A stretch of DNA of 64,000 nucleotides from Henricia sp. BOLD:AAB3569. Its lineage: Eukaryota; Echinodermata; Asteroidea; Spinulosida; Echinasteridae. Below, in pieces: positions 36,987 through 48,818 of the stretch. The position numbers and the translations under genes are program-made. The stretch lies in assembly GCA_037783545.1 (NCBI GenBank), contig JBBELK010001401.1, positions 1 through 64,000 on the forward strand, in the 5' to 3' direction. Below the pieces are notes generated by a model. It was not told the origin of the DNA. It saw only the letters and a program-made list of their open reading frames with translations, and made no database searches. Every line of letters begins with the position of its first letter. The stretch's first letter is position 1.

Positions 36987-38590
36987 GCCGATTTCGTTCA
37001 ATGTCGACCGGCGGAGTCCTGGCTCGCTCTGGGCGGGGCTTTCGGGGGATTTCAATGGGCCGATTTCGTTCAATGTCGACCGGCGGAGTCCTGGCTCGCT
37101 CCGGGCGGGGCTTTTGGGGGATTTCAATGGGCCGATTTCGTTCAATGTCGACCGGGGGAGTCCTGGCTCGCTCCGGGCGGGGCTTTTGGGGGATTTCAAT
37201 GGGCCGATTTCGTTCAATGTCGACCGGGGGAGTCCTGGCTCGCTCTGGGCGGGGCTTTTGGGGGATTTCAATGGGCCGATTTCGTTCAATGTCGACCGGC
37301 GGAGTCCTGGCTCGCTCTGGGCGGGGCTTTTGGGGGATTTCAATGGGCCGATTTCGTTCAATGTCGACCGGCGGAGTCCTGGCTCGTTCTGGGCGGGGCT
37401 TTCGGGGGATTTCAATGGGCCGATTTCGTTCAATGTCGACCGGGGGAGTCCTAGCTCGCTCCGGGCGGGGCTTTTGGGGGATTTCAATGGGCCGATTTCG
37501 TTCAATGTCGACCGGGGGAGTCCTGGCTCGCTCCGGGCGGGGCTTTCGGGGGATTTCAATGGGCCGATTTCGTTCAATGTCGACCGGGGGAGTCCTGGCT
37601 CGCTCCGGGCGGGGCTTTCGGGGGATTTCAATGGGCCGATTTCGTTCAATGTCGACCGGCGGAGTCCTGGCTCGCTCCGGGCGGGGCTTTCGGGGGATTT
37701 CAATGGGCCGATTTCGTTCAATGTCGACCGGCGGAGTCCTGGCTCGCTCCGGGCGGGGCTTTCGGGGGATTTCAATGGGCCGATTTCGTTCAATGTCGAC
37801 CGGGGGAGTCCTGGCTCGCTCCGGGCGGGGCTTTTGGGGGATTTCAATGGGCCGATTTCGTTCAATGTCGACCGGGGGAGTCCTGGCTCGCTCCGGGCGG
37901 GGCTTTCGGGGGATTTCAATGGGCCGATTTCGTTCAATGTCGACCGGCGGAGTCCTGGCTCGCTCTGGGCGGGGCTTTCGGGGGATTTCAATGGGCCGAT
38001 TTCGTTCAATGTCGACCGGGGGAGTCCTGGCTCGCTCCGGGCGGGGCTTTTGGGGGATTTCAATGGGCCGATTTCGTTCAATGTCGACCGGGGGAGTCCT
38101 GGCTCGCTCCGGGCGGGGCTTTCGGGGGATTTCAATGGGCCGATTTCGTTCAATGTCGACCGGGGGAGTCCTGGCTCGCTCCGGGCGGGGCTTTCGGGGG
38201 ATTTCAATGGGCCGATTTCGTTCAATGTCGACCGGGGGAGTCCTGGCTCGCTCTGGGCGGGGCTTTCGGGGGATTTCAATGGGCCGATTTCGTTCAATGT
38301 CGACCGGCGGAGTCCTGGCTCGCTCTGGGCGGGGCTTTCGGGGGATTTCAATGAGCCGATTTCGTTCAATGTCGACCGGCGGAGTCCTGGCTCGCTCCGG
38401 GCGGGGCTTTTGGGGGATTTCAATGGGCCGATTTCGTTCAATGTCGACCGGCGGAGTCCTGGCTCGCTCTGGGCGGGGCTTTCGGGGGATTTCAATGGCT
38501 TTCGGGGGATTTCAATGGGCCGATTTCGTTCAATGTCGACCGGGGGAGTCCTGGCTCGCTCCGGGCGGGGCTTTCGGGGGATTTCAATGG
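36967..38590 (+). repeat. Higher-order segment U6 (1,624 bp)
   Basis: This is the shortest complete segment. It has one cgttctggg monomer (37386), one cctagctc monomer (37454), one caatgagcc variant (about 38351) and then the next double junction. From the cctagctc monomer onward it matches the U5 counterpart at a 1,624-bp offset. It may represent the minimal higher-order unit. Confidence 0.85.
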
Positions 38591-38610
38591 CTTTCGGGGG
38601 ATTTCAATGG
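38479..38610 (+). repeat. Double 20-bp junction, locus 7
   Basis: Junctions at 38479-38518 and 38571-38610 around a consensus monomer. The 62-bp junction follows at 38995, restoring the 404-bp spacing. Confidence 0.95.
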
Positions 38611-38973
38611 GCCGATTTCGTTCAATGTCGACCGGGGGAGTCCTGGCTCGCTCCGGGCGGGGCTTTTGGGGGATTTCAATGGGCCGATTTCGTTCAATGT
38701 CGACCGGCGGAGTCCTGGCTCGCTCTGGGCGGGGCTTTCGGGGGATTTCAATGGGCCGATTTCGTTCAATGTCGACCGGCGGAGTCCTGGCTCGCTCCGG
38801 GCGGGGCTTTTGGGGGATTTCAATGGGCCGATTTCGTTCAATGTCGACCGGGGGAGTCCTGGCTCGCTCCGGGCGGGGCTTTCGGGGGATTTCAATGGGC
38901 CGATTTCGTTCAATGTCGACCGGGGGAGTCCTGGCTCGCTCCGGGCGGGGCTTTTGGGGGATTTCAATGGGCC

Positions 38974-39035
38974 GATTTCGTTCAATGTCGACCGAGCGAG
39001 CTCTGGGCGGGGCTTTCGGGGGATTTCAATGGGCC
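38974..39035 (+). repeat. 62-bp rearranged monomer 7
   Basis: Junction at 38995-39003. The block that follows carries the rare gtccttgctc variant (about 39211), which recurs only near 55758. Confidence 0.95.
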
Positions 39036-39827
39036 GATTTCGTTCAATGTCGACCGGGGGAGTCCTGGCTCGCTCCGGGCGGGGCTTTTGGGGGATTTCA
39101 ATGGGCCGATTTCGTTCAATGTCGACCGGGGGAGTCCTGGCTCGCTCCGGGCGGGGCTTTCGGGGGATTTCAATGGGCCGATTTCGTTCAATGTCGACCG
39201 GGGGAGTCCTTGCTCGCTCCGGGCGGGGCTTTTGGGGGATTTCAATGGGCCGATTTCGTTCAATGTCGACCGGGGGAGTCCTGGCTCGCTCCGGGCGGGG
39301 CTTTTGGGGGATTTCAATGGGCCGATTTCGTTCAATGTCGACCGGGGGAGTCCTGGCTCGCTCTGGGCGGGGCTTTCGGGGGATTTCAATGGGCCGATTT
39401 CGTTCAATGTCGACCGGGGGAGTCCTGGCTCGCTCCGGGCGGGGCTTTTGGGGGATTTCAATGGGCCGATTTCGTTCAATGTCGACCGGGGGAGTCCTGG
39501 CTCGCTCTGGGCGGGGCTTTTGGGGGATTTCAATGGGCCGATTTCGTTCAATGTCGACCGGCGGAGTCCTGGCTCGCTCTGGGCGGGGCTTTTGGGGGAT
39601 TTCAATGGGCCGATTTCGTTCAATGTCGACCGGCGGAGTCCTGGCTCGTTCTGGGCGGGGCTTTCGGGGGATTTCAATGGGCCGATTTCGTTCAATGTCG
39701 ACCGGGGGAGTCCTGGCTCGCTCCGGGCGGGGCTTTCGGGGGATTTCAATGGGCCGATTTCGTTCAATGTCGACCGGGGGAGTCCTGGCTCGCTCCGGGC
39801 GGGGCTTTTGGGGGATTTCAATGGGCC

Positions 39828-39889
39828 GATTTCGTTCAATGTCGACCGAGCGAGCTCTGGGCGGGGCTTTCGGGGGATTTCAATGGGCC
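39828..39889 (+). repeat. 62-bp rearranged monomer 8
   Basis: Junction at 39849-39857, 854 bp after monomer 7. It is followed by G-C-T, G-T-C and G-C-T monomers, the usual allele series after this junction from here on. Confidence 0.95.
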
Positions 39890-40753
39890 GATTTCGTTCA
39901 ATGTCGACCGGGGGAGTCCTGGCTCGCTCCGGGCGGGGCTTTTGGGGGATTTCAATGGGCCGATTTCGTTCAATGTCGACCGGGGGAGTCCTGGCTCGCT
40001 CTGGGCGGGGCTTTCGGGGGATTTCAATGGGCCGATTTCGTTCAATGTCGACCGGGGGAGTCCTGGCTCGCTCCGGGCGGGGCTTTTGGGGGATTTCAAT
40101 GGGCCGATTTCGTTCAATGTCGACCGGGGGAGTCCTGGCTCGCTCCGGGCGGGGCTTTCGGGGGATTTCAATGGGCCGATTTCGTTCAATGTCGACCGGC
40201 GGAGTCCTGGCTCGCTCCGGGCGGGGCTTTCGGGGGATTTCAATGGGCCGATTTCGTTCAATGTCGACCGGGGGAGTCCTGGCTCGCTCCGGGCGGGGCT
40301 TTCGGGGGATTTCAATGGGCCGATTTCGTTCAATGTCGACCGGGGGAGTCCTAGCTCGCTCCGGGCGGGGCTTTCGGGGGATTTCAATGGGCCGATTTCG
40401 TTCAATGTCGACCGGGGGAGTCCTGGCTCGCTCCGGGCGGGGCTTTCGGGGGATTTCAATGGGCCGATTTCGTTCAATGTCGACCGGGGGAGTCCTGGCT
40501 CGCTCCGGGCGGGGCTTTCGGGGGATTTCAATGGGCCGATTTCGTTCAATGTCGACGGGCGGAGTCCTGGCTCGCTCCGGGCGGGGCTTTCGGGGGATTT
40601 CAATGGGCCGATTTCGTTCAATGTCGACCGGCGGAGTCCTGGCTCGCTCCGGGCGGGGCTTTCGGGGGATTTCAATGGGCCGATTTCGTTCAATGTCGAC
40701 CGGGGGAGTCCTGGCTCGCTCCGGGCGGGGCTTTTGGGGGATTTCAATGGGCC

Positions 40754-40815
40754 GATTTCGTTCAATGTCGACCGAGCGAGCTCTGGGCGGGGCTTTCGGG
40801 GGATTTCAATGGGCC
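40754..40815 (+). repeat. 62-bp rearranged monomer 9
   Basis: Junction at 40775-40783, 926 bp after monomer 8. The block before it contains gacgggcgg near 40555 and a cctagctc monomer at 40354. Confidence 0.95.
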
Positions 40816-42615
40816 GATTTCGTTCAATGTCGACCGGGGGAGTCCTGGCTCGCTCCGGGCGGGGCTTTTGGGGGATTTCAATGGGCCGATTTCGTTCAAT
40901 GTCGACCGGGGGAGTCCTGGCTCGCTCTGGGCGGGGCTTTCGGGGGATTTCAATGGGCCGATTTCGTTCAATGTCGACCGGGGGAGTCCTGGCTCGCTCC
41001 GGGCGGGGCTTTTGGGGGATTTCAATGGGCCGATTTCGTTCAATGTCGACCGGGGGAGTCCTGGCTCGCTCCGGGCGGGGCTTTCGGGGGATTTCAATGG
41101 GCCGATTTCGTTCAATGTCGACCGGCGGAGTCCTGGCTCGCTCCGGGCGGGGCTTTCGGGGGATTTCAATGGGCCGATTTCGTTCAATGTCGACCGGGGG
41201 AGTCCTGGCTCGCTCCGGGCGGGGCTTTCGGGGGATTTCAATGGGCCGATTTCGTTCAATGTCGACCGGGGGAGTCCTGGCTCGCTCTGGGCGGGGCTTT
41301 CGGGGGATTTCAATGGGCCGATTTCGTTCAATGTCGACCGGGGGAGTCCTGGCTCGCTCCGGGCGGGGCTTTTGGGGGATTTCAATGGGCCGATTTCGTT
41401 CAATGTCGACCGGGGGAGTCCTGGCTCGCTCCGGGCGGGGCTTTTGGGGGATTTCAATGGGCCGATTTCGTTCAATGTCGACCGGGGGAGTCCTGGCTCG
41501 CTCTGGGCGGGGCTTTCGGGGGATTTCAATGGGCCGATTTCGTTCAATGTCGACCGGGGGAGTCCTGGCTCGCTCCGGGCGGGGCTTTCGGGGGATTTCA
41601 ATGGGCCGATTTCGTTCAATGTCGACCGGCGGAGTCCTGGCTCGCTCCGGGCGGGGCTTTCGGGGGATTTCAATGGGCCGATTTCGTTCAATGTCGACCG
41701 GGGGAGTCCTGGCTCGCTCCGGGCGGGGCTTTCGGGGGATTTCAATGGGCCGATTTCGTTCAATGTCGACCGGCGGAGTCCTGGCTCGCTCAGGGCGGGG
41801 CTTTCGGGGGATTTCAATGGGCCGATTTCGTTCAATGTCGACCGGCGGAGTCCTGGCTCGCTCCGGGCGGGGCTTTTGGGGGATTTCAATGGGCCGATTT
41901 CGTTCAATGTCGACCGGGGGAGTCCTGGCTCGCTCTGGGCGGGGCTTTTGGGGGATTTCAATGGGCCGATTTCGTTCAATGTCGACCGGCGGAGTCCTGG
42001 CTCGCTCTGGGCGGGGCTTTTGGGGGATTTCAATGGGCCGATTTCGTTCAATGTCGACCGGCGGAGTCCTGGCTCGTTCTGGGCGGGGCTTTCGGGGGAT
42101 TTCAATGGGCCGATTTCGTTCAATGTCGACCGGGGGAGTCCTGGCTCGCTCCGGGCGGGGCTTTCGGGGGATTTCAATGGGCCGATTTCGTTCAATGTCG
42201 ACCGGGGGAGTCCTAGCTCGCTCCGGGCGGGGCTTTTGGGGGATTTCAATGGGCCGATTTCGTTCAATGTCGACCGGGGGAGTCCTGGCTCGCTCCGGGC
42301 GGGGCTTTCGGAGGATTTCAATGGGCCGATTTCGTTCAATGTCGACCGGGGGAGTCCTGGCTCGCTCCGGGCGGGGCTTTCGGGGGATTTCAATGGGCCG
42401 ATTTCGTTCAATGTCGACGGGCGGAGTCCTGGCTCGCTCCGGGCGGGGCTTTCGGGGGATTTCAATGGGCCGATTTCGTTCAATGTCGACCGGCGGAGTC
42501 CTGGCTCGCTCCGGGCGGGGCTTTCGGGGGATTTCAATGGGCCGATTTCGTTCAATGTCGACCGGGGGAGTCCTGGCTCGCTCCGGGCGGGGCTTTTGGG
42601 GGATTTCAATGGGCC

Positions 42616-42677
42616 GATTTCGTTCAATGTCGACCGAGCGAGCTCTGGGCGGGGCTTTCGGGGGATTTCAATGGGCC
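42616..42677 (+). repeat. 62-bp rearranged monomer 10
   Basis: Junction at 42637-42645. It is the first of a trio with spacings 782 and 278 bp, in the left copy of the 5,081-bp duplication. Confidence 0.95.
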
Positions 42678-43397
42678 GATTTCGTTCAATGTCGACCGGG
42701 GGAGTCCTGGCTCGCTCCGGGCGGGGCTTTTGGGGGATTTCAATGGGCCGATTTCGTTCAATGTCGACCGGGGGAGTCCTGGCTCGCTCTGGGCGGGGCT
42801 TTCGGGGGATTTCAATGGGCCGATTTCGTTCAATGTCGACCGGGGGAGTCCTGGCTCGCTCCGGGCGGGGCTTTTGGGGGATTTCAATGGGCCGATTTCG
42901 TTCAATGTCGACCGGGGGAGTCCTGGCTCGCTCCGGGCGGGGCTTTCGGGGGATTTCAATGGGCCGATTTCGTTCAATGTCGACCGGCGGAGTCCTGGCT
43001 CGCTCCGGGCGGGGCTTTCGGGGGATTTCAATGGGCCGATTTCGTTCAATGTCGACCGGGGGAGTCCTGGCTCGCTCTGGGCGGGGCTTTTGGGGGATTT
43101 CAATGGGCCGATTTCGTTCAATGTCGACCGGCGGAGTCCTGGCTCGCTCTGGGCGGGGCTTTTGGGGGATTTCAATGGGCCGATTTCGTTCAATGTCGAC
43201 CGGCGGAGTCCTGGCTCGTTCTGGGCGGGGCTTTCGGGGGATTTCAATGGGCCGATTTCGTTCAATGTCGACCGGGGGAGTCCTGGCTCGCTCCGGGCGG
43301 GGCTTTCGGGGGATTTCAATGGGCCGATTTCGTTCAATGTCGACCGGGGGAGTCCTGGCTCGCTCCGGGCGGGGCTTTTGGGGGATTTCAATGGGCC

Positions 43398-43459
43398 GAT
43401 TTCGTTCAATGTCGACCGAGCGAGCTCTGGGCGGGGCTTTCGGGGGATTTCAATGGGCC
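43398..43459 (+). repeat. 62-bp rearranged monomer 11
   Basis: Junction at 43419-43427. Only three full monomers separate it from the next 62-bp unit. Confidence 0.95.
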
Positions 43460-43675
43460 GATTTCGTTCAATGTCGACCGGGGGAGTCCTGGCTCGCTCC
43501 GGGCGGGGCTTTTGGGGGATTTCAATGGGCCGATTTCGTTCAATGTCGACCGGGGGAGTCCTGGCTCGCTCTGGGCGGGGCTTTCGGGGGATTTCAATGG
43601 GCCGATTTCGTTCAATGTCGACCGGGGGAGTCCTGGCTCGCTCCGGGCGGGGCTTTTGGGGGATTTCAATGGGCC

Positions 43676-43737
43676 GATTTCGTTCAATGTCGACCGAGCG
43701 AGCTCTGGGCGGGGCTTTCGGGGGATTTCAATGGGCC
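43676..43737 (+). repeat. 62-bp rearranged monomer 12
   Basis: Junction at 43697-43705, 278 bp after monomer 11. The G5 to G4 loss at 43902-43905 lies shortly downstream. Confidence 0.95.
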
Positions 43738-46700
43738 GATTTCGTTCAATGTCGACCGGGGGAGTCCTGGCTCGCTCCGGGCGGGGCTTTTGGGGGATTT
43801 CAATGGGCCGATTTCGTTCAATGTCGACCGGGGGAGTCCTGGCTCGCTCTGGGCGGGGCTTTCGGGGGATTTCAATGGGCCGATTTCGTTCAATGTCGAC
43901 CGGGGAGTCCTGGCTCGCTCCGGGCGGGGCTTTTGGGGGATTTCAATGGGCCGATTTCGTTCAATGTCGACCGGGGGAGTCCTGGCTCGCTCCGGGCGGG
44001 GCTTTCGGGGGATTTCAATGGGCCGATTTCGTTCAATGTCGACCGGCGGAGTCCTGGCTCGCTCCGGGCGGGGCTTTCGGGGGATTTCAATGGGCCGATT
44101 TCGTTCAATGTCGACCGGGGGAGTCCTGGCTCGCTCCGGGCGGGGCTTTCGGGGGATTTCAATGGGCCGATTTCGTTCAATGTCGACCGGGGGAGTCCTG
44201 GCTCGCTCCGGGCGGGGCTTTCGGGGGATTTCAATGGGCCGATTTCGTTCAATGTCGACCGGGGGAGTCCTGGCTCGCTCCGGGCGGGGCTTTCGGGGGA
44301 TTTCAATGGGCCGATTTCGTTCAATGTCGACCGGGGGAGTCCTGGCTCGCTCCGGGCGGGGCTTTCGGGGGATTTCAATGGGCCGATTTCGTTCAATGTC
44401 GACCGGCGGAGTCCTGGCTCGCTCTGGGCGGGGCTTTCGGGGGATTTCAATGGGCCGATTTCGTTCAATGTCGACCGGCGGAGTCCTGGCTCGCTCCGGG
44501 CGGGGCTTTTGGGGGATTTCAATGGGCGGATTTCGTTCAATGTCGACCGGCGGAGTCCTGGCTCGCTCTGGGCGGGGCTTTTGGGGGATTTCAATGGGCC
44601 GATTTCGTTCAATGTCGACCGGCGGAGTCCTGGCTCGCTCTGGGCGGGGCTTTCGGGGGATTTCAATGGGCCGATTTCGTTCAATGTCGACCGGGGGAGT
44701 CCTGGCTCGCTCCGGGCGGGGCTTTCGGGGGATTTCAATGGGCCGATTTCGTTCAATGTCGACCGGGGGAGTCCTGGCTCGCTCCGGGCGGGGCTTTCGG
44801 GGGATTTCAATGGGCCGATTTCGTTCAATGTCGACCGGGGGAGTCCTGGCTCGCTCCGGGCGGGGCTTTCGGGGGATTTCAATGGGCCGATTTCGTTCAA
44901 TGTCGACCGGCGGAGTCCTGGCTCGCTCTGGGCGGGGCTTTCGGGGGATTTCAATGGGCCGATTTCGTTCAATGTCGACCGGCGGAGTCCTGGCTCGCTC
45001 TGGGCGGGGCTTTCGGGGGATTTCAATGGGCCGATTTCGTTCAATGTCGACCGGCGGAGTCCTGGCTCGCTCCGGGCGGGGCTTTTGGGGGATTTCAATG
45101 GGCCGATTTCGTTCAATGTCGACCGGGGGAGTCCTGGCTCGCTCTGGGCGGGGCTTTTGGGGGATTTCAATGGGCCGATTTCGTTCAATGTCGACCGGCG
45201 GAGTCCTGGCTCGCTCCGGGCGGGGCTTTCGGGGGATTTCAATGGGCCGATTTCGTTCAATGTCGACCGGCGGAGTCCTGGCTCGCTCTGGGCGGGGCTT
45301 TTGGGGGATTTCAATGGGCCGATTTCGTTCAATGTCGACCGGGGGAGTCCTGGCTCGCTCCGGGCGGGGCTTTCGGGGGATTTCAATGGGCCGATTTCGT
45401 TCAATGTCGACCGGGGGAGTCCTGGCTCGCTCCGGGCGGGGCTTTTGGGGGATTTCAATGGGCCGATTTCGTTCAATGTCGACCGGCGGAGTCCTGGCTC
45501 GCTCTGGGCAGGGCTTTCGGGGGATTTCAATGGGCCGATTTCGTTCAATGTCGACCGGCGGAGTCCTGGCTCGCTCCGGGCGGGGCTTTTGGGGGATTTC
45601 AATGGGCCGATTTCGTTCAATGTCGACCGGGGGAGTCCTGGCTCGCTCTGGGCGGGGCTTTTGGGGGATTTCAATGGGCCGATTTCGTTCAATGTCGACC
45701 GGCGGAGTCCTGGCTCGCTCTGGGCGGGGCTTTCGGGGGATTTCAATGGGCCGATTTCGTTCAATGTCGACCGGGGGAGTCCTGGCTCGCTCCGGGCGGG
45801 GCTTTCGGGGGATTTCAATGGGCCGATTTTGTTCAATGTCGACCGGCGGAGTCCTGGCTCGCTCCGGGCGGGGCTTTCGGGGGATTTCAATGGGCCGATT
45901 TCGTTCAATGTCGACCGGCGGAGTCCTGGCTCGCTCCGGGCGGGGCTTTCGGGGGATTTCAATGGGCCGATTTCGTTCAATGTAGACCGGGGGAGTCCTG
46001 GCTCGCTCCGGGCGGGGCTTTTGGGGGATTTCAATGGGCCGATTTCGTTCAATGTCGACCGGCGGAGTCCTGGCTCGCTCCGGGCGGGGCTTTTGGGGGA
46101 TTTCAATGGGCCGATTTCGTTCAATGTCGACCGGGGGAGTCCTGGCTCGCTCTGGGCGGGGCTTTTGGGGGATTTCAATGGGCCGATTTCGTTCAATGTC
46201 GACCGGCGGAGTCCTGGCTCGCTCTGGGCGGGGCTTTTGGGGGATTTCAATGGGCCGATTTCGTTTAATGTCGACCGGCGGAGTCCTGGCTCGCTCTGGG
46301 CAGGGCTTTCGGGGGATTTCAATGGGCCGATTTCGTTCAATGTCGACCGGCGGAGTCCTGGCTCGCTCTGGGCGGGGCTTTCGGGGGATTTCAATGGGCC
46401 GATTTCGTTCAATGTCGACCGGCGGAGTCCTGGCTCGCTCCGGGCGGGGCTTTTGGGGGATTTCAATGGGCCGATTTCGTTCAATGTCGACCGGGGGAGT
46501 CCTGGCTCGCTCTGGGCGGGGCTTTTGGGGGATTTCAATGGGCCGATTTCGTTCAATGTCGACCGGCGGAGTCCTGGCTCGCTCTGGGCGGGGCTTTCGG
46601 GGGATTTCAATGGGCCGATTTCGTTCAATGTCGACCGGGGGAGTCCTGGCTCGCTCCGGGCGGGGCTTTCGGGGGATTTCAATGGGCCGATTTTGTTCAA

Positions 46701-47696
46701 TGTCGACCGGCGGAGTCCTGGCTCGCTCCGGGCGGGGCTTTCGGGGGATTTCAATTGGCCGATTTCGTTCAATGTCGACCGGCGGAGTCCTGGCTCGCTC
46801 CGGGCGGGGCTTTCGGGGGATTTCAATGGGCCGATTTCGTTCAATGTCGACCGGGGGAGTCCTGGCTCGCTCCGGGCGGGGCTTTTGGGGGATTTCAATG
46901 GGCCGATTTCGTTCAATGTCGACCGGCGGAGTCCTGGCTCGCTCCGGGCGGGGCTTTTGGGGGATTTCAATGGGCCGATTTCGTTCAATGTCGACCGGGG
47001 GAGTCCTGGCTCGCTCTGGGCGGGGCTTTTGGGGGATTTCAATGGGCCGATTTCGTTCAATGTCGACCGGCGGAGTCCTGGCTCGCTCTGGGCGGGGCTT
47101 TTGGGGGATTTCAATGGGCCGATTTCGTTCAATGTCGACCGGCGGAGTCCTGGCTCGTTCTGGGCGGGGCTTTCGGGGGATTTCAATGGGCCGATTTCGT
47201 TCAATGTCGACCGGGGGAGTCCTGGCTCGCTCCGGGCGGGGCTTTCGGGGGATTTCAATGGGCCGATTTCGTTCAATGTCGACCGGGGGAGTCCTAGCTC
47301 GCTCCGGGCGGGGCTTTTGGGGGATTTCAATGGGCCGATTTCGTTCAATGTCGACCGGGGGAGTCCTGGCTCGCTCCGGGCGGGGCTTTCGGAGGATTTC
47401 AATGGGCCGATTTCGTTCAATGTCGACCGGGGGAGTCCTGGCTCGCTCCGGGCGGGGCTTTCGGGGGATTTCAATGGGCCGATTTCGTTCAATGTCGACG
47501 GGCGGAGTCCTGGCTCGCTCCGGGCGGGGCTTTCGGGGGATTTCAATGGGCCGATTTCGTTCAATGTCGACCGGCGGAGTCCTGGCTCGCTCCGGGCGGG
47601 GCTTTCGGGGGATTTCAATGGGCCGATTTCGTTCAATGTCGACCGGGGGAGTCCTGGCTCGCTCCGGGCGGGGCTTTTGGGGGATTTCAATGGGCC

Positions 47697-47758
47697 GATT
47701 TCGTTCAATGTCGACCGAGCGAGCTCTGGGCGGGGCTTTCGGGGGATTTCAATGGGCC
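47697..47758 (+). repeat. 62-bp rearranged monomer 13
   Basis: Junction at 47718-47726. It is the counterpart of monomer 10 at 5,081 bp. Confidence 0.95.
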
Positions 47759-48478
47759 GATTTCGTTCAATGTCGACCGGGGGAGTCCTGGCTCGCTCCG
47801 GGCGGGGCTTTTGGGGGATTTCAATGGGCCGATTTCGTTCAATGTCGACCGGGGGAGTCCTGGCTCGCTCTGGGCGGGGCTTTCGGGGGATTTCAATGGG
47901 CCGATTTCGTTCAATGTCGACCGGGGGAGTCCTGGCTCGCTCCGGGCGGGGCTTTTGGGGGATTTCAATGGGCCGATTTCGTTCAATGTCGACCGGGGGA
48001 GTCCTGGCTCGCTCCGGGCGGGGCTTTCGGGGGATTTCAATGGGCCGATTTCGTTCAATGTCGACCGGCGGAGTCCTGGCTCGCTCCGGGCGGGGCTTTC
48101 GGGGGATTTCAATGGGCCGATTTCGTTCAATGTCGACCGGGGGAGTCCTGGCTCGCTCTGGGCGGGGCTTTTGGGGGATTTCAATGGGCCGATTTCGTTC
48201 AATGTCGACCGGCGGAGTCCTGGCTCGCTCTGGGCGGGGCTTTTGGGGGATTTCAATGGGCCGATTTCGTTCAATGTCGACCGGCGGAGTCCTGGCTCGT
48301 TCTGGGCGGGGCTTTCGGGGGATTTCAATGGGCCGATTTCGTTCAATGTCGACCGGGGGAGTCCTGGCTCGCTCCGGGCGGGGCTTTCGGGGGATTTCAA
48401 TGGGCCGATTTCGTTCAATGTCGACCGGGGGAGTCCTGGCTCGCTCCGGGCGGGGCTTTTGGGGGATTTCAATGGGCC

Positions 48479-48540
48479 GATTTCGTTCAATGTCGACCGA
48501 GCGAGCTCTGGGCGGGGCTTTCGGGGGATTTCAATGGGCC
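48479..48540 (+). repeat. 62-bp rearranged monomer 14
   Basis: Junction at 48500-48508. It is the counterpart of monomer 11 at 5,081 bp. Confidence 0.95.
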
Positions 48541-48756
48541 GATTTCGTTCAATGTCGACCGGGGGAGTCCTGGCTCGCTCCGGGCGGGGCTTTTGGGGGA
48601 TTTCAATGGGCCGATTTCGTTCAATGTCGACCGGGGGAGTCCTGGCTCGCTCTGGGCGGGGCTTTCGGGGGATTTCAATGGGCCGATTTCGTTCAATGTC
48701 GACCGGGGGAGTCCTGGCTCGCTCCGGGCGGGGCTTTTGGGGGATTTCAATGGGCC

Positions 48757-48818
48757 GATTTCGTTCAATGTCGACCGAGCGAGCTCTGGGCGGGGCTTTC
48801 GGGGGATTTCAATGGGCC
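48757..48818 (+). repeat. 62-bp rearranged monomer 15
   Basis: Junction at 48778-48786. It is the counterpart of monomer 12 at 5,081 bp, but without the nearby single-G loss. Confidence 0.95.

Larger units (their letters stand above)
31821..37186 (+). repeat. 2,920-bp tandem segmental duplication
   Basis: Positions 31821-34266 match 34741-37186 at a constant 2,920-bp offset. The match covers the cctagctc monomer (32910 and 35830), the caatgagcc variant (about 33808 and 36728) and the double 20-bp junctions (33935 and 36855). It ends at a site-54 difference (34267 C, 37187 T). After that point the right copy is one monomer shorter (34606 versus 37454, offset 2,848). Confidence 0.87.
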
